Below the pieces are notes generated by a model that saw only the letters and a program-made list of their open reading frames with translations, ran no database searches and was not told the origin of the DNA. Position numbers and translations under genes: made by a program. Positions 27,252 through 36,151 of a stretch of 52,944 bases of DNA are shown here, piece after piece; positions within the stretch are counted from its first letter, which is position 1, and the number at the start of each line of letters is the position of its first letter. Source of the stretch: Chloroflexota bacterium (GTDB lineage Bacteria > Chloroflexota > Dehalococcoidia > SZUA-161 > SpSt-899); the NCBI GenBank assembly GCA_013203045.1, contig JABMQN010000087.1, positions 1-52,944 on the forward strand, written 5' to 3'.

Positions 27252-28355
27252 TCAGCTACGAAAATATGCGTGAACGCAATCAACTATGTAGTCTATCTCA
27301 TCCGAGGACAAATGCTGATGTACGGGTAATGTTATAACTTCATTACAATGCTGTTCACAAACAGGAAAATCACCTAGTTTGTAGCCCAAATAGGCAGCTG
27401 CCTTCTGTAAATGTACGGGAATCGGATAGTGTATTTTAGCCCTTATGCCATTATCAATAAGGTATTTCATCAATCCATCACGATAAATTGATCTTATTAC
27501 ATATGTATGATATACCTGTTTAACATTAGGCTTTCGAGGAGGTAAAACAATATATTCCGAAAGATCAGCAAAAGACTCGTCGAACTTACGTGCATTGCCA
27601 ATTCTTGTATTAGTTATTAGATTGACTTCTCCAATAAGTCGATTTGCAACCAACGCCTGTAGCGTATCCAATCTGCTGTTGTGGCCGAACATAACAACTT
27701 CATCTCTGGTAGAAAGACCATGATTTCTTATAAGCCTGAGTCTTTTATACAGATCTTCTGAGCGAGTTACAATGACCCCCCCATCACCCCAGATATTTAG
27801 ATTTTTAAGCGGATGCAAACTGAAACAAGCGGTTTCTCCCCATGAACCGACATGTCTCCCGTCAATTGCTGCGAGGATAGCCTGTGCTGCGTCTTCGACA
27901 ACAACGAGATTATGCTTTTGAGCTATCTCCATGATAGTCGACATATCAGCTGGATTTCCTGTCAAATGAACTGGTACGATCGCCTTGGTATTAGGCGTTA
28001 TAGCGGTCTCAATTTTTTGAACGTCTATGGTATACTCATCATTGTTGTCAACAAAGACCGGCCTGGCACCTGTCATAGCAATTGCACCAACAGTAGCAAT
28101 AAACGTATTCGACGTAGTAATGACTTCATCACCATGACCTATCCCTAGTGCCTTAAGTGAAAGAATCAGAGCATCGGTTCCGGAACCCACTCCTACTGCA
28201 TAGGGCAATTCGCATAACTGTGCAAAACGTTCCTCAAATTGTGTAACTGCAGTACCAAGTGTAAAATCACCTGATCGCACTAATGCTCGAATATCATCAA
28301 TATATCCATTTATCTCGGAAAACTGCCTCTGAAGATATGAATAGGGCACTCTCAT
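27252..28355 (-). CDS. DegT/DnrJ/EryC1/StrS sugar aminotransferase (first of tandem pair)
   Basis: The 367-aa product is a fold-type I PLP enzyme that transaminates keto nucleotide sugars. PLP contacts seen are SGTDALILSL, VEDAAQAI and the Schiff-base Lys184 in FSLHPLKNLN; the end has IHYPIPVHLQKAAAYLGY. I start it at the ATG at 28355, because GGAGGAG precedes it and a longer reading would translate that site as GGG. The TAA of the upstream aminotransferase overlaps this ATG (TAATG), so the two genes are translationally coupled. About 45-50% of residues appear identical to the neighbour by eye. Confidence 0.9.
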   Translation of the reverse strand: MRVPYSYLQRQFSEINGYIDDIRALVRSGDFTLGTAVTQFEERFAQLCELPYAVGVGSGTDALILSLKALGIGHGDEVITTSNTFIATVGAIAMTGARPVFVDNNDEYTIDVQKIETAITPNTKAIVPVHLTGNPADMSTIMEIAQKHNLVVVEDAAQAILAAIDGRHVGSWGETACFSLHPLKNLNIWGDGGVIVTRSEDLYKRLRLIRNHGLSTRDEVVMFGHNSRLDTLQALVANRLIGEVNLITNTRIGNARKFDESFADLSEYIVLPPRKPNVKQVYHTYVIRSIYRDGLMKYLIDNGIRAKIHYPIPVHLQKAAAYLGYKLGDFPVCEQHCNEVITLPVHQHLSSDEIDYIVDCVHAYFRS

Positions 28356-29467
28356 TACTCCTCCTCCGTATCGTAAAAACTGCATACTGTTGTAGCAATG
28401 TATTCAAGTTCATCAATCCGTAACTCAGGATATATCGGCAAACTCAGGATTTTACTTGCCAGCCTTTCTGTTACCGGAAACTGTCCCTCAGTATACTCTA
28501 GATATTTTGCGGCCTGCTGTAAATGAATTGGGATTGGATAATGGATCTTCGTATCAATACCGTGCTCACCTAAATAATCTTTGAGTTCATCACGACGGTC
28601 AGCCTGAATAACATACGTGTGATATACACATCGTTCATTAGATTTTTCATTTGGCACTTGCACTTGTGGTAGACCATTTAGTCGTCGTCGATAATAATCC
28701 GCATATGCTCTTCTTATTTCCGTCCATTCTTCTACATAATGTAACTTAATTAGCAATATGGCGCTTTGCATGGTATCGAGCCTTGAGTTATACCCCCAAA
28801 AATGGCACTCATCACGATTATGCAACCCAACATTACGCAATTTTCGAAGTCTCTCATACAGACGCGGATCATTTGTGGTGAGTACCCCACCATCTCCACA
28901 TGCATTAAGCGTTTTGAGTGGATGCAGGCTAAAGCATCCTATAGTGCCAAAGGAGCCAACTCGTTCCCGTTCATACTCTGCACAGACCGCCTGTGCACAA
29001 TCCTCGATTACATCCAAGTCATGCGCCTTAGCTATTTCCATGATCGAAGTCATATTTGCAGGTCTACCAGTAAGGTGAACAGGCAATATGGCACGTGTAC
29101 GGGACGTGATCGCTTGCTCAATCATACTCGGATCAATATTGTAGTCGTCCCTTACATCAACAAAGACAGGCCTAGCACCTACTAAAGCAACACAACTTGT
29201 ACTCGCCACAAAGGAATTAGGGACTGTGATAACCTCGTCACCTGGCCCTATACCGAGTGATCGAAGGGCCAGTATAAGCGCATCTGTGCCAGAATTTACA
29301 CCAATGGCATAACTTACTTTACACAAATCAGCAAAACGACATTCAAACTCTTCAACCTCATTACCCAATATGAACTTACCATGATCAAGTACATTGCCTA
29401 CCGCAGATAGAATCTCATTTTTAATTCGAACGTGCTGAGCAGCAATATTGGTATAGGGTATCTTCAT
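28355..29467 (-). CDS. DegT/DnrJ/EryC1/StrS sugar aminotransferase (second of tandem pair)
   Basis: The 370-aa product has SGTDALILALRSLGI, VIEDCAQAVC and the catalytic Lys185 in FSLHPLKTLN, with an IHYPIPIHLQQAAKYLEY C-terminal motif. It is a paralogue of the gene directly downstream and both keep the catalytic Lys. The pair could act on two positions of one sugar, on two sugars, or form a heterodimer. The ATG follows GATGAGG. An SDR gene lies eight bases upstream and may produce the keto substrate. Confidence 0.9.
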   Translation of the reverse strand: MKIPYTNIAAQHVRIKNEILSAVGNVLDHGKFILGNEVEEFECRFADLCKVSYAIGVNSGTDALILALRSLGIGPGDEVITVPNSFVASTSCVALVGARPVFVDVRDDYNIDPSMIEQAITSRTRAILPVHLTGRPANMTSIMEIAKAHDLDVIEDCAQAVCAEYERERVGSFGTIGCFSLHPLKTLNACGDGGVLTTNDPRLYERLRKLRNVGLHNRDECHFWGYNSRLDTMQSAILLIKLHYVEEWTEIRRAYADYYRRRLNGLPQVQVPNEKSNERCVYHTYVIQADRRDELKDYLGEHGIDTKIHYPIPIHLQQAAKYLEYTEGQFPVTERLASKILSLPIYPELRIDELEYIATTVCSFYDTEEE

Positions 29468-29474
29468 TCGAACC

Positions 29475-30473
29475 TCATCTTAATCCTAAAGCCTGCATCT
29501 TCTTGATATTGTAATATCGAATGTCATTCATTGGCTCTGGAATCTTGCCCATGTCAAATGCGCTAACCAGATCATGTATTGCGTCCTCGATGGTATACTG
29601 CGGCACGAAATCCATCTTCTGCTTTATTTTCTCCGAAGAAATATGATACGAGCGATTATCATTTGTGGGAATTCGAATGATTTCTACATCCTCCCCAACT
29701 ATATTACGGGTCATCTCAGCAATTTCCATGACGGTACGATTATCATAACCAGCATTGAAGATTTCCCCATCGATTATCTCGTCACGCGACTTTAATGCCT
29801 CCAGATAGACTCTGCACATATCTTTGATATGGATGTTTGGACGCATTTGATCCCCACCAAATACAGTGATCTTTCTATTATTTACAGCATGATTCGTCAG
29901 TATATTCACTGTAAGATCCAGTCTTAATCGCGGCGAATACCCACATACTGTAGCTGGACGTATGACAAGTGTCTTAAATTTGTGATCTCTTTCGTTCAGT
30001 AATATTTCCTCACACATCGCTTTATACTTTGAATAATCTGTCAATGGCTCAAGGGCGAGGTCTTCTGTTACATTTTCAACTTCTTTGATACCATACACAC
30101 TAGAACTAGATGCATATATGAAACGTTGAATCCCATTCTCCTTTGACTCTTTAACAAGTTCAATGAATGCATCATAATTTATTGACTTACCAAGTTCAGG
30201 ATCCAACTCAAAGCTTGGATCATTTGAAATGCAAGCTAGATGAATGACTGTGTCACAACTAGGCAAGGTTTTTTTTATCAAGGCACTATCACGAATATCC
30301 CCCTTGATTTGCTCCAAATTTGGATGTTCCTTCAGTGCATCCAGCGCGTGTTCTCCGTAGATGAAAAGGTCAAGTACTTTGACGCGATAACCTTCATTTA
30401 AAAGTTGAGGGACTAAAACAGAACCTACATAGCCTGCCCCTCCGGTAACTAATACTTGTTGTTGTGAACTCAC
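29475..30473 (-). CDS. NAD-dependent epimerase/dehydratase (extended SDR)
   Basis: The 332-aa product has VTGGAGYVGSVLVPQLL, HLACISNDPSF, the SSSSVYG catalytic Ser region and YSKYK as YxxxK. It resembles the SDR at 43012-43944 (both share VTGGAGYxGSVxVPxLL and the [16 protein letters not shown] stretch), so the two are paralogues. The start is GTG at 30473 with an AAGGAGG site 8 bases upstream. It heads a compact set with the two aminotransferases. Confidence 0.9.
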   Translation of the reverse strand: MSSQQQVLVTGGAGYVGSVLVPQLLNEGYRVKVLDLFIYGEHALDALKEHPNLEQIKGDIRDSALIKKTLPSCDTVIHLACISNDPSFELDPELGKSINYDAFIELVKESKENGIQRFIYASSSSVYGIKEVENVTEDLALEPLTDYSKYKAMCEEILLNERDHKFKTLVIRPATVCGYSPRLRLDLTVNILTNHAVNNRKITVFGGDQMRPNIHIKDMCRVYLEALKSRDEIIDGEIFNAGYDNRTVMEIAEMTRNIVGEDVEIIRIPTNDNRSYHISSEKIKQKMDFVPQYTIEDAIHDLVSAFDMGKIPEPMNDIRYYNIKKMQALGLR

Positions 30474-30675
30474 ACTAATCCTCCTTACTTCACTAAATAA
30501 TCACCTATGATCACAAGCACAATATTCATAACACACCCCACACTCCTGCTGAGCCGGTTATCAGATTTGATCCCAATCATTGTGGAAAGAAGATTATGTG
30601 AATAAACCATATTCAGCACAAGTATGTTGAGATGGTTGGCATTGCGCTGGACTTAATATAATAATCGAACAGATT
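30474..30675. promoter_or_regulatory. 202-base gap with weak promoter candidate
   Basis: On the minus strand TTGTGC (30616-30621) and CATAAT (30593-30598) are spaced by 17 bases and would drive the SDR/aminotransferase genes. The -10 matches 5/6 but the -35 only 3/6. No gene was found in the gap. Confidence 0.25.
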
Positions 30676-31266
30676 TTATTTTCCATTACCAAGGCCTGCT
30701 TTCGTCGCTGAATCGGTTAGGAAATGAGTAAGAACTGAGTGAGCCGATTCTACATAACCATAGGTTTGTGATGATATATAAAAGTTCAGGTCACCCAAGC
30801 TTCTCAGAGGATTGTCAACATCAAAACCTGAAAGTGTTATTACGCTGCATCCCCGTCGCGAAGCTGCCCGTACAGCACGTAGAATGTTGTTAGACCGCCC
30901 AGAGCTACTTATAGCGACTAGTAGATCTGCCTGAGTAACCCACAGTTTGGTTGAGTACTCAAATGCATTCTCATATCAATCATCATTGGCAAGAGCCGTT
31001 AGCAAAGATGGTTCGTGAAAAACCAAGGAACGCACTCCTACGGCTTTCGAGAGGTCATTCTGCATATGGCTTGCAATGGCAGCACTACCGCCATTACCTA
31101 TTACCATCACAATTCCAGAGTTTGCCCGAACTGATAGGATCATTTGCATAGCCTCGTTTGCCCCCACTTCGAGAGGAACCTTTACATCTTGTTGTTTGGT
31201 GATTTCCATAGCCAATATCAAGTTAAATAGTCGCTGGCAATAGGACGTCAATGATTCATTTATCAT
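30676..31266 (-). pseudogene. GmhA-like SIS-domain gene interrupted by one TGA
   Basis: From 31266 the frame encodes an SIS-domain phosphosugar isomerase resembling GmhA: the N-terminal half has VMVIGNGGSAAIASHMQNDLSK and ends with LANDD at an in-frame TGA (30976-30978). The same frame then continues without a shift for 98 further residues as YENAFEY..., VAISSSGRSNN and SVITLSGFD, to a TAA at 30676. The intact GmhA-like protein encoded at 47015-47632 reads GNDYGYDRVF at this place, so the TGA stands where Gly is expected (GGA to TGA, one base). Total length matches the family. Other genes here end normally at TGA, so reassignment of the codon is unlikely. It may be a recent pseudogene, a read-through case or a sequencing error. 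Confidence 0.8.
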
Positions 31267-31301
31267 GGTAAAATATTCCTGTTTCTCTTGATTGTTTCAA
31301 T

Positions 31302-32846
31302 CTATTTAAGCAATGACTCAATATGTTTGTATAGGGATACAGGGTTTATTGCTGATCGGTTTCCAACAATACCTACAGCCTGCGCACCAACGGCATTGCC
31401 AATAAAACCCACAGCCTCTGCAGGTGCTTTTTGTGCAAGACATAATGACGTCAACGCAAATACGGCGTCACCGGCTCCCATCCTGTCGACAACATGATCG
31501 GTAAATGCAGGAATTTCAACAAACCCTTCACCTTGATGATAGAAAACATTTCCACCTTTGCCACGTGTAACCATTATTCTTTCGCAATTGAGTTTATTTC
31601 CTACATTCACCATCATCTCCCTGATATCACCGTGTCTCCTTCTCTCCTCCAACGCAATCTCCTGATATGCCAGACACACATAATCTGCACCTGGGTATTT
31701 AGAGATAGTGTTAAACCCTCTATTACCAGCATTTGACTGAGTATTCACTGTTAAAAAAGATGACTTTTTACACAGAATATCGATAGATCTCCTCGTGAGC
31801 ATGCCATGACCATAATCGACTACAATCACGACATCATGCTGAGGAATTTGCTCTTCAAGAATTCTGCACAAAATTTCTTCCACTTCTTCATCCAATTCAT
31901 CATCATTCATCTCATATACTTCAAACAGCTTTTGCATAAGATAGCTTTCTATAAAACGCCTTTTGACTATAGTAGGAGAGTCAGGTTTATAAATAAACTT
32001 AGACTCAATATTTGAATTCATCTTGCTCCTAATGAATTCTTCCTGGGAACCGCTTGCACCGAGCATAGTTAGCATTGTAACCGAATTGCAGAAATTTGCC
32101 GTATGATTGGCGACCGCCATTATCCCACCAGCAAACTTCTCCGTTGACACATAGCGTGTAGCAAGAATGGGTTCCTTATTGGATTTTGCCATCTGTTCAC
32201 AGTATTGATACTCATCAATAATTGCTTCGCCGATAACCAGAACCTTAAGGGACGATGCATTTCTTAAATAGTCTAGAAGCTCATTCAAAGAGTATCGTTT
32301 TGAGAATCCGGAAAGATATTCGGTTACCTCTTTAGAGAAAACTGGTATGTATTTGTTAATGAGATTTGATGAACTATACGTAATATCATCAGTAAATAAA
32401 ATCTTTCCATTAACATCTTCAACCGACGATCTTTCTTCAATGATTTTACCCGTGAAATCATGAATAGGATCCTTATAATCCGGACCTTTTGCATAGATAT
32501 TTGGCTTAATAAGCTTTATAGTCGGTACGGCAGTTGGCCATTTATTAATGGCGACATAGTCTACACAATCAAGAGAAGCAATGGATTCAGCTCGCAATTG
32601 CTCTGTGAACGCTGGGCGGTGCGGACCCTTGTTTACATATTTATCTGGCGTCACAGTTACTACGAGGATATCGCCAAATGTTTTAGCCTCCTCTAAGTGC
32701 CGAATGTGTCCAATATGCATAAGATCAAAGACTCCATGACATAGCACAATACTCGCATCACTTCGAAGCGAATTAATAATTAGCGCTAGTTCATCCAGAT
32801 CCTTAACTTTGGAGTTAGCAGTTTTTACACAATTATTACTTTTCAT
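31302..32846 (-). CDS. Nucleotidyltransferase-PfkB kinase fusion (HldE-like, domain order reversed)
   Basis: The 514-aa product carries a cytidylyltransferase-like domain first (HGVFDLMHIGH, with the HxGH motif at residues 44-47) and a PfkB/ribokinase domain second (about 190-514, with DRMGAGDAVF near 457). Canonical HldE has kinase first and adenylyltransferase second. HldE makes ADP-heptose from heptose-7-phosphate, so this fusion probably phosphorylates and nucleotidylates a heptose or similar sugar. I start at the ATG at 32846, four bases after the SDR stop and preceded by AAGGGG. A longer frame to 32957 would overlap the SDR. It is 35 bases upstream of the broken SIS gene, and the two would make a heptose route. 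Confidence 0.88.
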   Translation of the reverse strand: MKSNNCVKTANSKVKDLDELALIINSLRSDASIVLCHGVFDLMHIGHIRHLEEAKTFGDILVVTVTPDKYVNKGPHRPAFTEQLRAESIASLDCVDYVAINKWPTAVPTIKLIKPNIYAKGPDYKDPIHDFTGKIIEERSSVEDVNGKILFTDDITYSSSNLINKYIPVFSKEVTEYLSGFSKRYSLNELLDYLRNASSLKVLVIGEAIIDEYQYCEQMAKSNKEPILATRYVSTEKFAGGIMAVANHTANFCNSVTMLTMLGASGSQEEFIRSKMNSNIESKFIYKPDSPTIVKRRFIESYLMQKLFEVYEMNDDELDEEVEEILCRILEEQIPQHDVVIVVDYGHGMLTRRSIDILCKKSSFLTVNTQSNAGNRGFNTISKYPGADYVCLAYQEIALEERRRHGDIREMMVNVGNKLNCERIMVTRGKGGNVFYHQGEGFVEIPAFTDHVVDRMGAGDAVFALTSLCLAQKAPAEAVGFIGNAVGAQAVGIVGNRSAINPVSLYKHIESLLK

Positions 32847-32850
32847 CCAG

Positions 32851-33882
32851 TCATCCCCTTGCTGAGCTCCCCAAATAAATAAACCAATCTTCCGTCGCTT
32901 TTTCGATAGATTTCTCGTCCCAAAGAGGTGCGCTCTGCCACATATCGATATTATCAATCATATCCTTCACACCTTCTTTAAAACTTACTGATGGATGCCA
33001 CCCTAAAAATTGACTGATTTTCCGCATATCAGCAAATGTACAATCAGGCTCACCAGGTCGTTTGGGAATATGAAGTTTCTCGCCACCTAAAAGCTCTACC
33101 AAGTGATTAATACTATATGTGCCGCCTGATCCAACGTTGAATATCTCCCCTTCAATTTTAGATTCCGCTGATCGAACAAAAGCATCAACTACATCATTAA
33201 CAAATGTAAAGTCCCGAGTTTGTGTCCCGTCTCCAACAACAGTGAATGGTCTACCTGTAATTTTTTGCTTTAGGAACACCCCAAAGACAGCTCCATATGC
33301 CCCAGTTGTTCGTGACCTCGGACCAAAAACATTGAAAAGTCTCAATGAGATACAAGGCAACTTATACAAGTTGTTCCAGTGCATAACATATTGTTCACCA
33401 ACAAACTTTGTCAACGCATACGGATACTCAGGCCTTATTGGTGCATCCTCTGTTGTGGGCAGTTGATCTGCTATTCCATAGCACGAAGAAGACGCAGCAT
33501 ATACAAACTTTTTAATATCACAAGACCGAGCAGCCTCAAGAACACTAACCGTTCCATCCACATTAGATTTATGATAATGAAGTGGCTGTTTTATCGATGG
33601 AACAATGTCCGCCAAAGCAGCAAGATGAAAAACCCAGTCGACGTCTCTGATATGTGTCTTAATGGCTTCTGTTTCGGTAACATCCAATTGATGAAATTGA
33701 AATCGTTTGTTATTCTTATGCTGAATCAGGTTGTCTTGTCGACCTGATATGAGACTATCAATGACTACTACATCATGACCATCTCGAAGCAAACGATCGA
33801 CAAGATGACTTCCAATAAAACCAGCCCCTCCAGTCACAAGTGCTCGAACAGGCTCGCAAATACTACATGTGGTATCAACCAA
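32851..33882 (-). CDS. NAD-dependent epimerase/dehydratase (extended SDR)
   Basis: The 343-aa product has VTGGAGFIGSHLVDRLL, HLAALADIVPS, the ASSSCYG catalytic region and YALTK as YxxxK, with RLFNVFGPRSR and FNVGSGG, as in UDP-glucose 4-epimerase-like proteins. The start is TTG at 33882, with GGAGGTG four bases before it. It sits beside the heptose-type fusion and may epimerise a nucleotide-heptose or a UDP-hexose. The substrate is unassigned. Confidence 0.9.
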   Translation of the reverse strand: MVDTTCSICEPVRALVTGGAGFIGSHLVDRLLRDGHDVVVIDSLISGRQDNLIQHKNNKRFQFHQLDVTETEAIKTHIRDVDWVFHLAALADIVPSIKQPLHYHKSNVDGTVSVLEAARSCDIKKFVYAASSSCYGIADQLPTTEDAPIRPEYPYALTKFVGEQYVMHWNNLYKLPCISLRLFNVFGPRSRTTGAYGAVFGVFLKQKITGRPFTVVGDGTQTRDFTFVNDVVDAFVRSAESKIEGEIFNVGSGGTYSINHLVELLGGEKLHIPKRPGEPDCTFADMRKISQFLGWHPSVSFKEGVKDMIDNIDMWQSAPLWDEKSIEKATEDWFIYLGSSARG

Positions 33883-33946
33883 TTAGCACCTCCGACGTAG
33901 ATTTGTCGTTTTGGAATACGCACATTCAAAAAGAATGTCTATTTTT

Positions 33947-35266
33947 CTACATTTGGGATTGGCCTAAATAGTCCGTTTTCCAAAGGAGTTGTGGTCTAAC
34001 AACTCCTGGCCAATCTCCATAGTAATGCTGTCGCATAACACCGGTATCGTGAACATCAAATTGGACCACTTCGTTTTCATGAAACACCGGTCTATTACTT
34101 GGCATAATAGCTAGAATAGCAGTAACACTATAGCGGCCCTCATTGAGCAGATTACCCGGAATACAACATCTCGCCTTATACATCCCTATTGGTCTAGGTC
34201 GTTCATACCAAGGATCATCTATTGTACTCTGGCCTTTGGCATTTGCACAGCACAGAACTTCAATCCCCGTCACGGTCTTCAGGATAATTGACGAACATAG
34301 CCACACACCTTCTTGCAGATTATTGTATTCAATCTCGACAATTATGTCTTTGGATATATCAACCTCTGCCGTTGGACCATTGACATTTTCCTGAAAAATA
34401 CGTACGGCGATTAGTCTTCCAATCTCGTTACCTGGTGCATTATCCATTTCTGGCCATATTACTTCGCCTATAGATGAACCTGAGGTTGCCACATAGTAAT
34501 CAACCACGTCTGAAGCCGGGCCATCCATCACAAGCTCACCGGCATCCAGCAATATGGCTCTATTACATAAATTTACTATTTGCGCCATATTGTGAGAAAC
34601 AATAAGGACAGTGCGTCCTCCTTCCCCAAATGATTTCATTTTTCCGAGGCATTTTTTTTGAAATCCCAGATCACCCACTGCAAGCACTTCATCTACTAAT
34701 AGAATTTCTGGCTCAAGATGAGCCGCAACTGCAAATGCTAGTCGTACTTGCATCCCAGTAGAAAACCTCTTCACTGGTGTATCAACGAACTTCTCCACTT
34801 CAGCAAATGCCACAATCTCATCGAATTTTTTCTCAATGTCACGTTTGCGCATTCCCAAGATCGTTCCATTTAAAAAGATATTCTCCCGGCCAGTCAGTTC
34901 AGGATGGAATCCAGTTCCCACTTCTAGAAGGCTTGACACTCGACCCTGGATTTCAATAAATCCAGCGGTAGGTTCCGTTATGCGCGAGAGGAGTTTTAAA
35001 AGAGTCGTCTTTCCCGCTCCATTCCTGCCAATGATCCCCATTACCTCTCCTTCGCTCACCTTAAAAGATACATCCTTTACGGCCCAGATGGCACTGTCTT
35101 CCGACTCTTCCCTGAACTGAGTTAGACTTCTTAATTTCCTGAAATTCCGCAACGGCGCAGTGATAGTTTCCGTGATCGCATCACGGAATGTCTTATAACC
35201 TCCCTCAATAGTGCCTATCCGGTAGCGCTTTGAAATGTTGTTGGTATTGATCGCTATTCCAGCCAT
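33947..35266 (-). CDS. wzt: Polysaccharide ABC exporter, ATP-binding subunit with C-terminal domain
   Basis: The 439-aa product has Walker A GRNGAGKTTLL (about 80-90), the ABC signature FSTGMQVRLAFA, Walker B ILLVDEVLAVGD and the H-loop IVSHN. The nucleotide-binding domain ends at about 260. The remaining 170 residues form a Wzt C-terminal beta-sandwich-like domain (VDISKDIIVEIEYN, NEGRYSVTAIL). In the O9a-type systems this domain recognises a terminal modification of the chain. Together with the adjacent permease it exports the finished glycan across the membrane. The ATG at 35266 is 10 bases after the permease stop. Confidence 0.93.
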   Translation of the reverse strand: MAGIAINTNNISKRYRIGTIEGGYKTFRDAITETITAPLRNFRKLRSLTQFREESEDSAIWAVKDVSFKVSEGEVMGIIGRNGAGKTTLLKLLSRITEPTAGFIEIQGRVSSLLEVGTGFHPELTGRENIFLNGTILGMRKRDIEKKFDEIVAFAEVEKFVDTPVKRFSTGMQVRLAFAVAAHLEPEILLVDEVLAVGDLGFQKKCLGKMKSFGEGGRTVLIVSHNMAQIVNLCNRAILLDAGELVMDGPASDVVDYYVATSGSSIGEVIWPEMDNAPGNEIGRLIAVRIFQENVNGPTAEVDISKDIIVEIEYNNLQEGVWLCSSIILKTVTGIEVLCCANAKGQSTIDDPWYERPRPIGMYKARCCIPGNLLNEGRYSVTAILAIMPSNRPVFHENEVVQFDVHDTGVMRQHYYGDWPGVVRPQLLWKTDYLGQSQM

Positions 35267-35276
35267 AATTCACAAC

Positions 35277-36092
35277 CTATATTACATCAGCTAAGTATCT
35301 TTCCGTTCGTCTAAAGTAAAAGGCCCCAATAAGAAAAATAGTTGCACTTGATGCGGTGGACACTAAGACCATCTCTGTTGGAAATGCCGATGAGCCCAGC
35401 AAAACAGATCTCAGCCCCTCAATTACACCGGCCATGGGATTGATCGCATAAATAAGATGGTACTCCTCTGGTATCATTGATGTTGGATATGCCACAGGTG
35501 AGGCAAACATCCAGAATTGAATAAGAAAGGTCACTGTGTATCGAATATCACGATAGTTGGCGTTGAGTGCAGAAAGGACTAATCCAATTCCGGCAGCAGT
35601 CAATACCATCAGCATAACTAGAACTGGGAGAAGTGCAATGGTAGCACCTGGATATATACTGTACCATAGCATCATTGCTACAAGGATCACAAACGCTACA
35701 AAGAAATCCAACAAAAACGCTAGAACCGGTGCCAAAGGAATGGTCATACGCGGACAATATACTTTTGATACAAGCGATACATCCATTATCAAACTATTAG
35801 CCGAGATAGTTGTGGCATTCGCAAAATACATCCAAGCTACCATAGCTGAGTAATTGAATATTGGGTAAGGAACACCATCTGAAGGTACATCAGCTAGATT
35901 CCCGAAGAATAATGTAAAGACAATCATCATGAAAAATGGCTGAATGATCGCCCATAATCCACCAAGAATTGTTTGCTTGTAGCGTAACTTGATTTCTTTT
36001 ACCACAAGAAAATACAGTAAATCCCTGTATCGCCATAATTCATGGAAGTCAATTAGTTGCCATCCTTTTCTTGGCTTAATTATCAACGGCAC
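35277..36092 (-). CDS. wzm: Polysaccharide ABC exporter, permease subunit
   Basis: The 271-aa product is an ABC2-type membrane protein with about six membrane helices. It begins with the family's N-terminal amphipathic region (LWRYRDLLYFLVVKEIKLRYKQ) followed by GGLWAIIQPFFMMIVF, and ends with GAFYFRRTERYLADVI, as in TagG/Wzm/KpsM proteins. It pairs with the Wzt directly downstream. The GTG start follows GAGGGAGA. Presence of Wzm/Wzt indicates an ABC-transporter-dependent export route for the glycan, rather than Wzx/Wzy. Confidence 0.93.
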   Translation of the reverse strand: MPLIIKPRKGWQLIDFHELWRYRDLLYFLVVKEIKLRYKQTILGGLWAIIQPFFMMIVFTLFFGNLADVPSDGVPYPIFNYSAMVAWMYFANATTISANSLIMDVSLVSKVYCPRMTIPLAPVLAFLLDFFVAFVILVAMMLWYSIYPGATIALLPVLVMLMVLTAAGIGLVLSALNANYRDIRYTVTFLIQFWMFASPVAYPTSMIPEEYHLIYAINPMAGVIEGLRSVLLGSSAFPTEMVLVSTASSATIFLIGAFYFRRTERYLADVI

Positions 36093-36151
36093 TCTCCCTC
36101 ACTAGCAAATCGGCTATGGCTATCTTGGTTTTCACTTGACTTTACTACCAT

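Noticed and set aside
30676-31266. Genetic-code change with TGA read as an amino acid
   Set aside because: Many intact genes here end at TGA (for example 1174-1176 and 51664-51666), so a single interrupted gene is better explained by a nonsense mutation.
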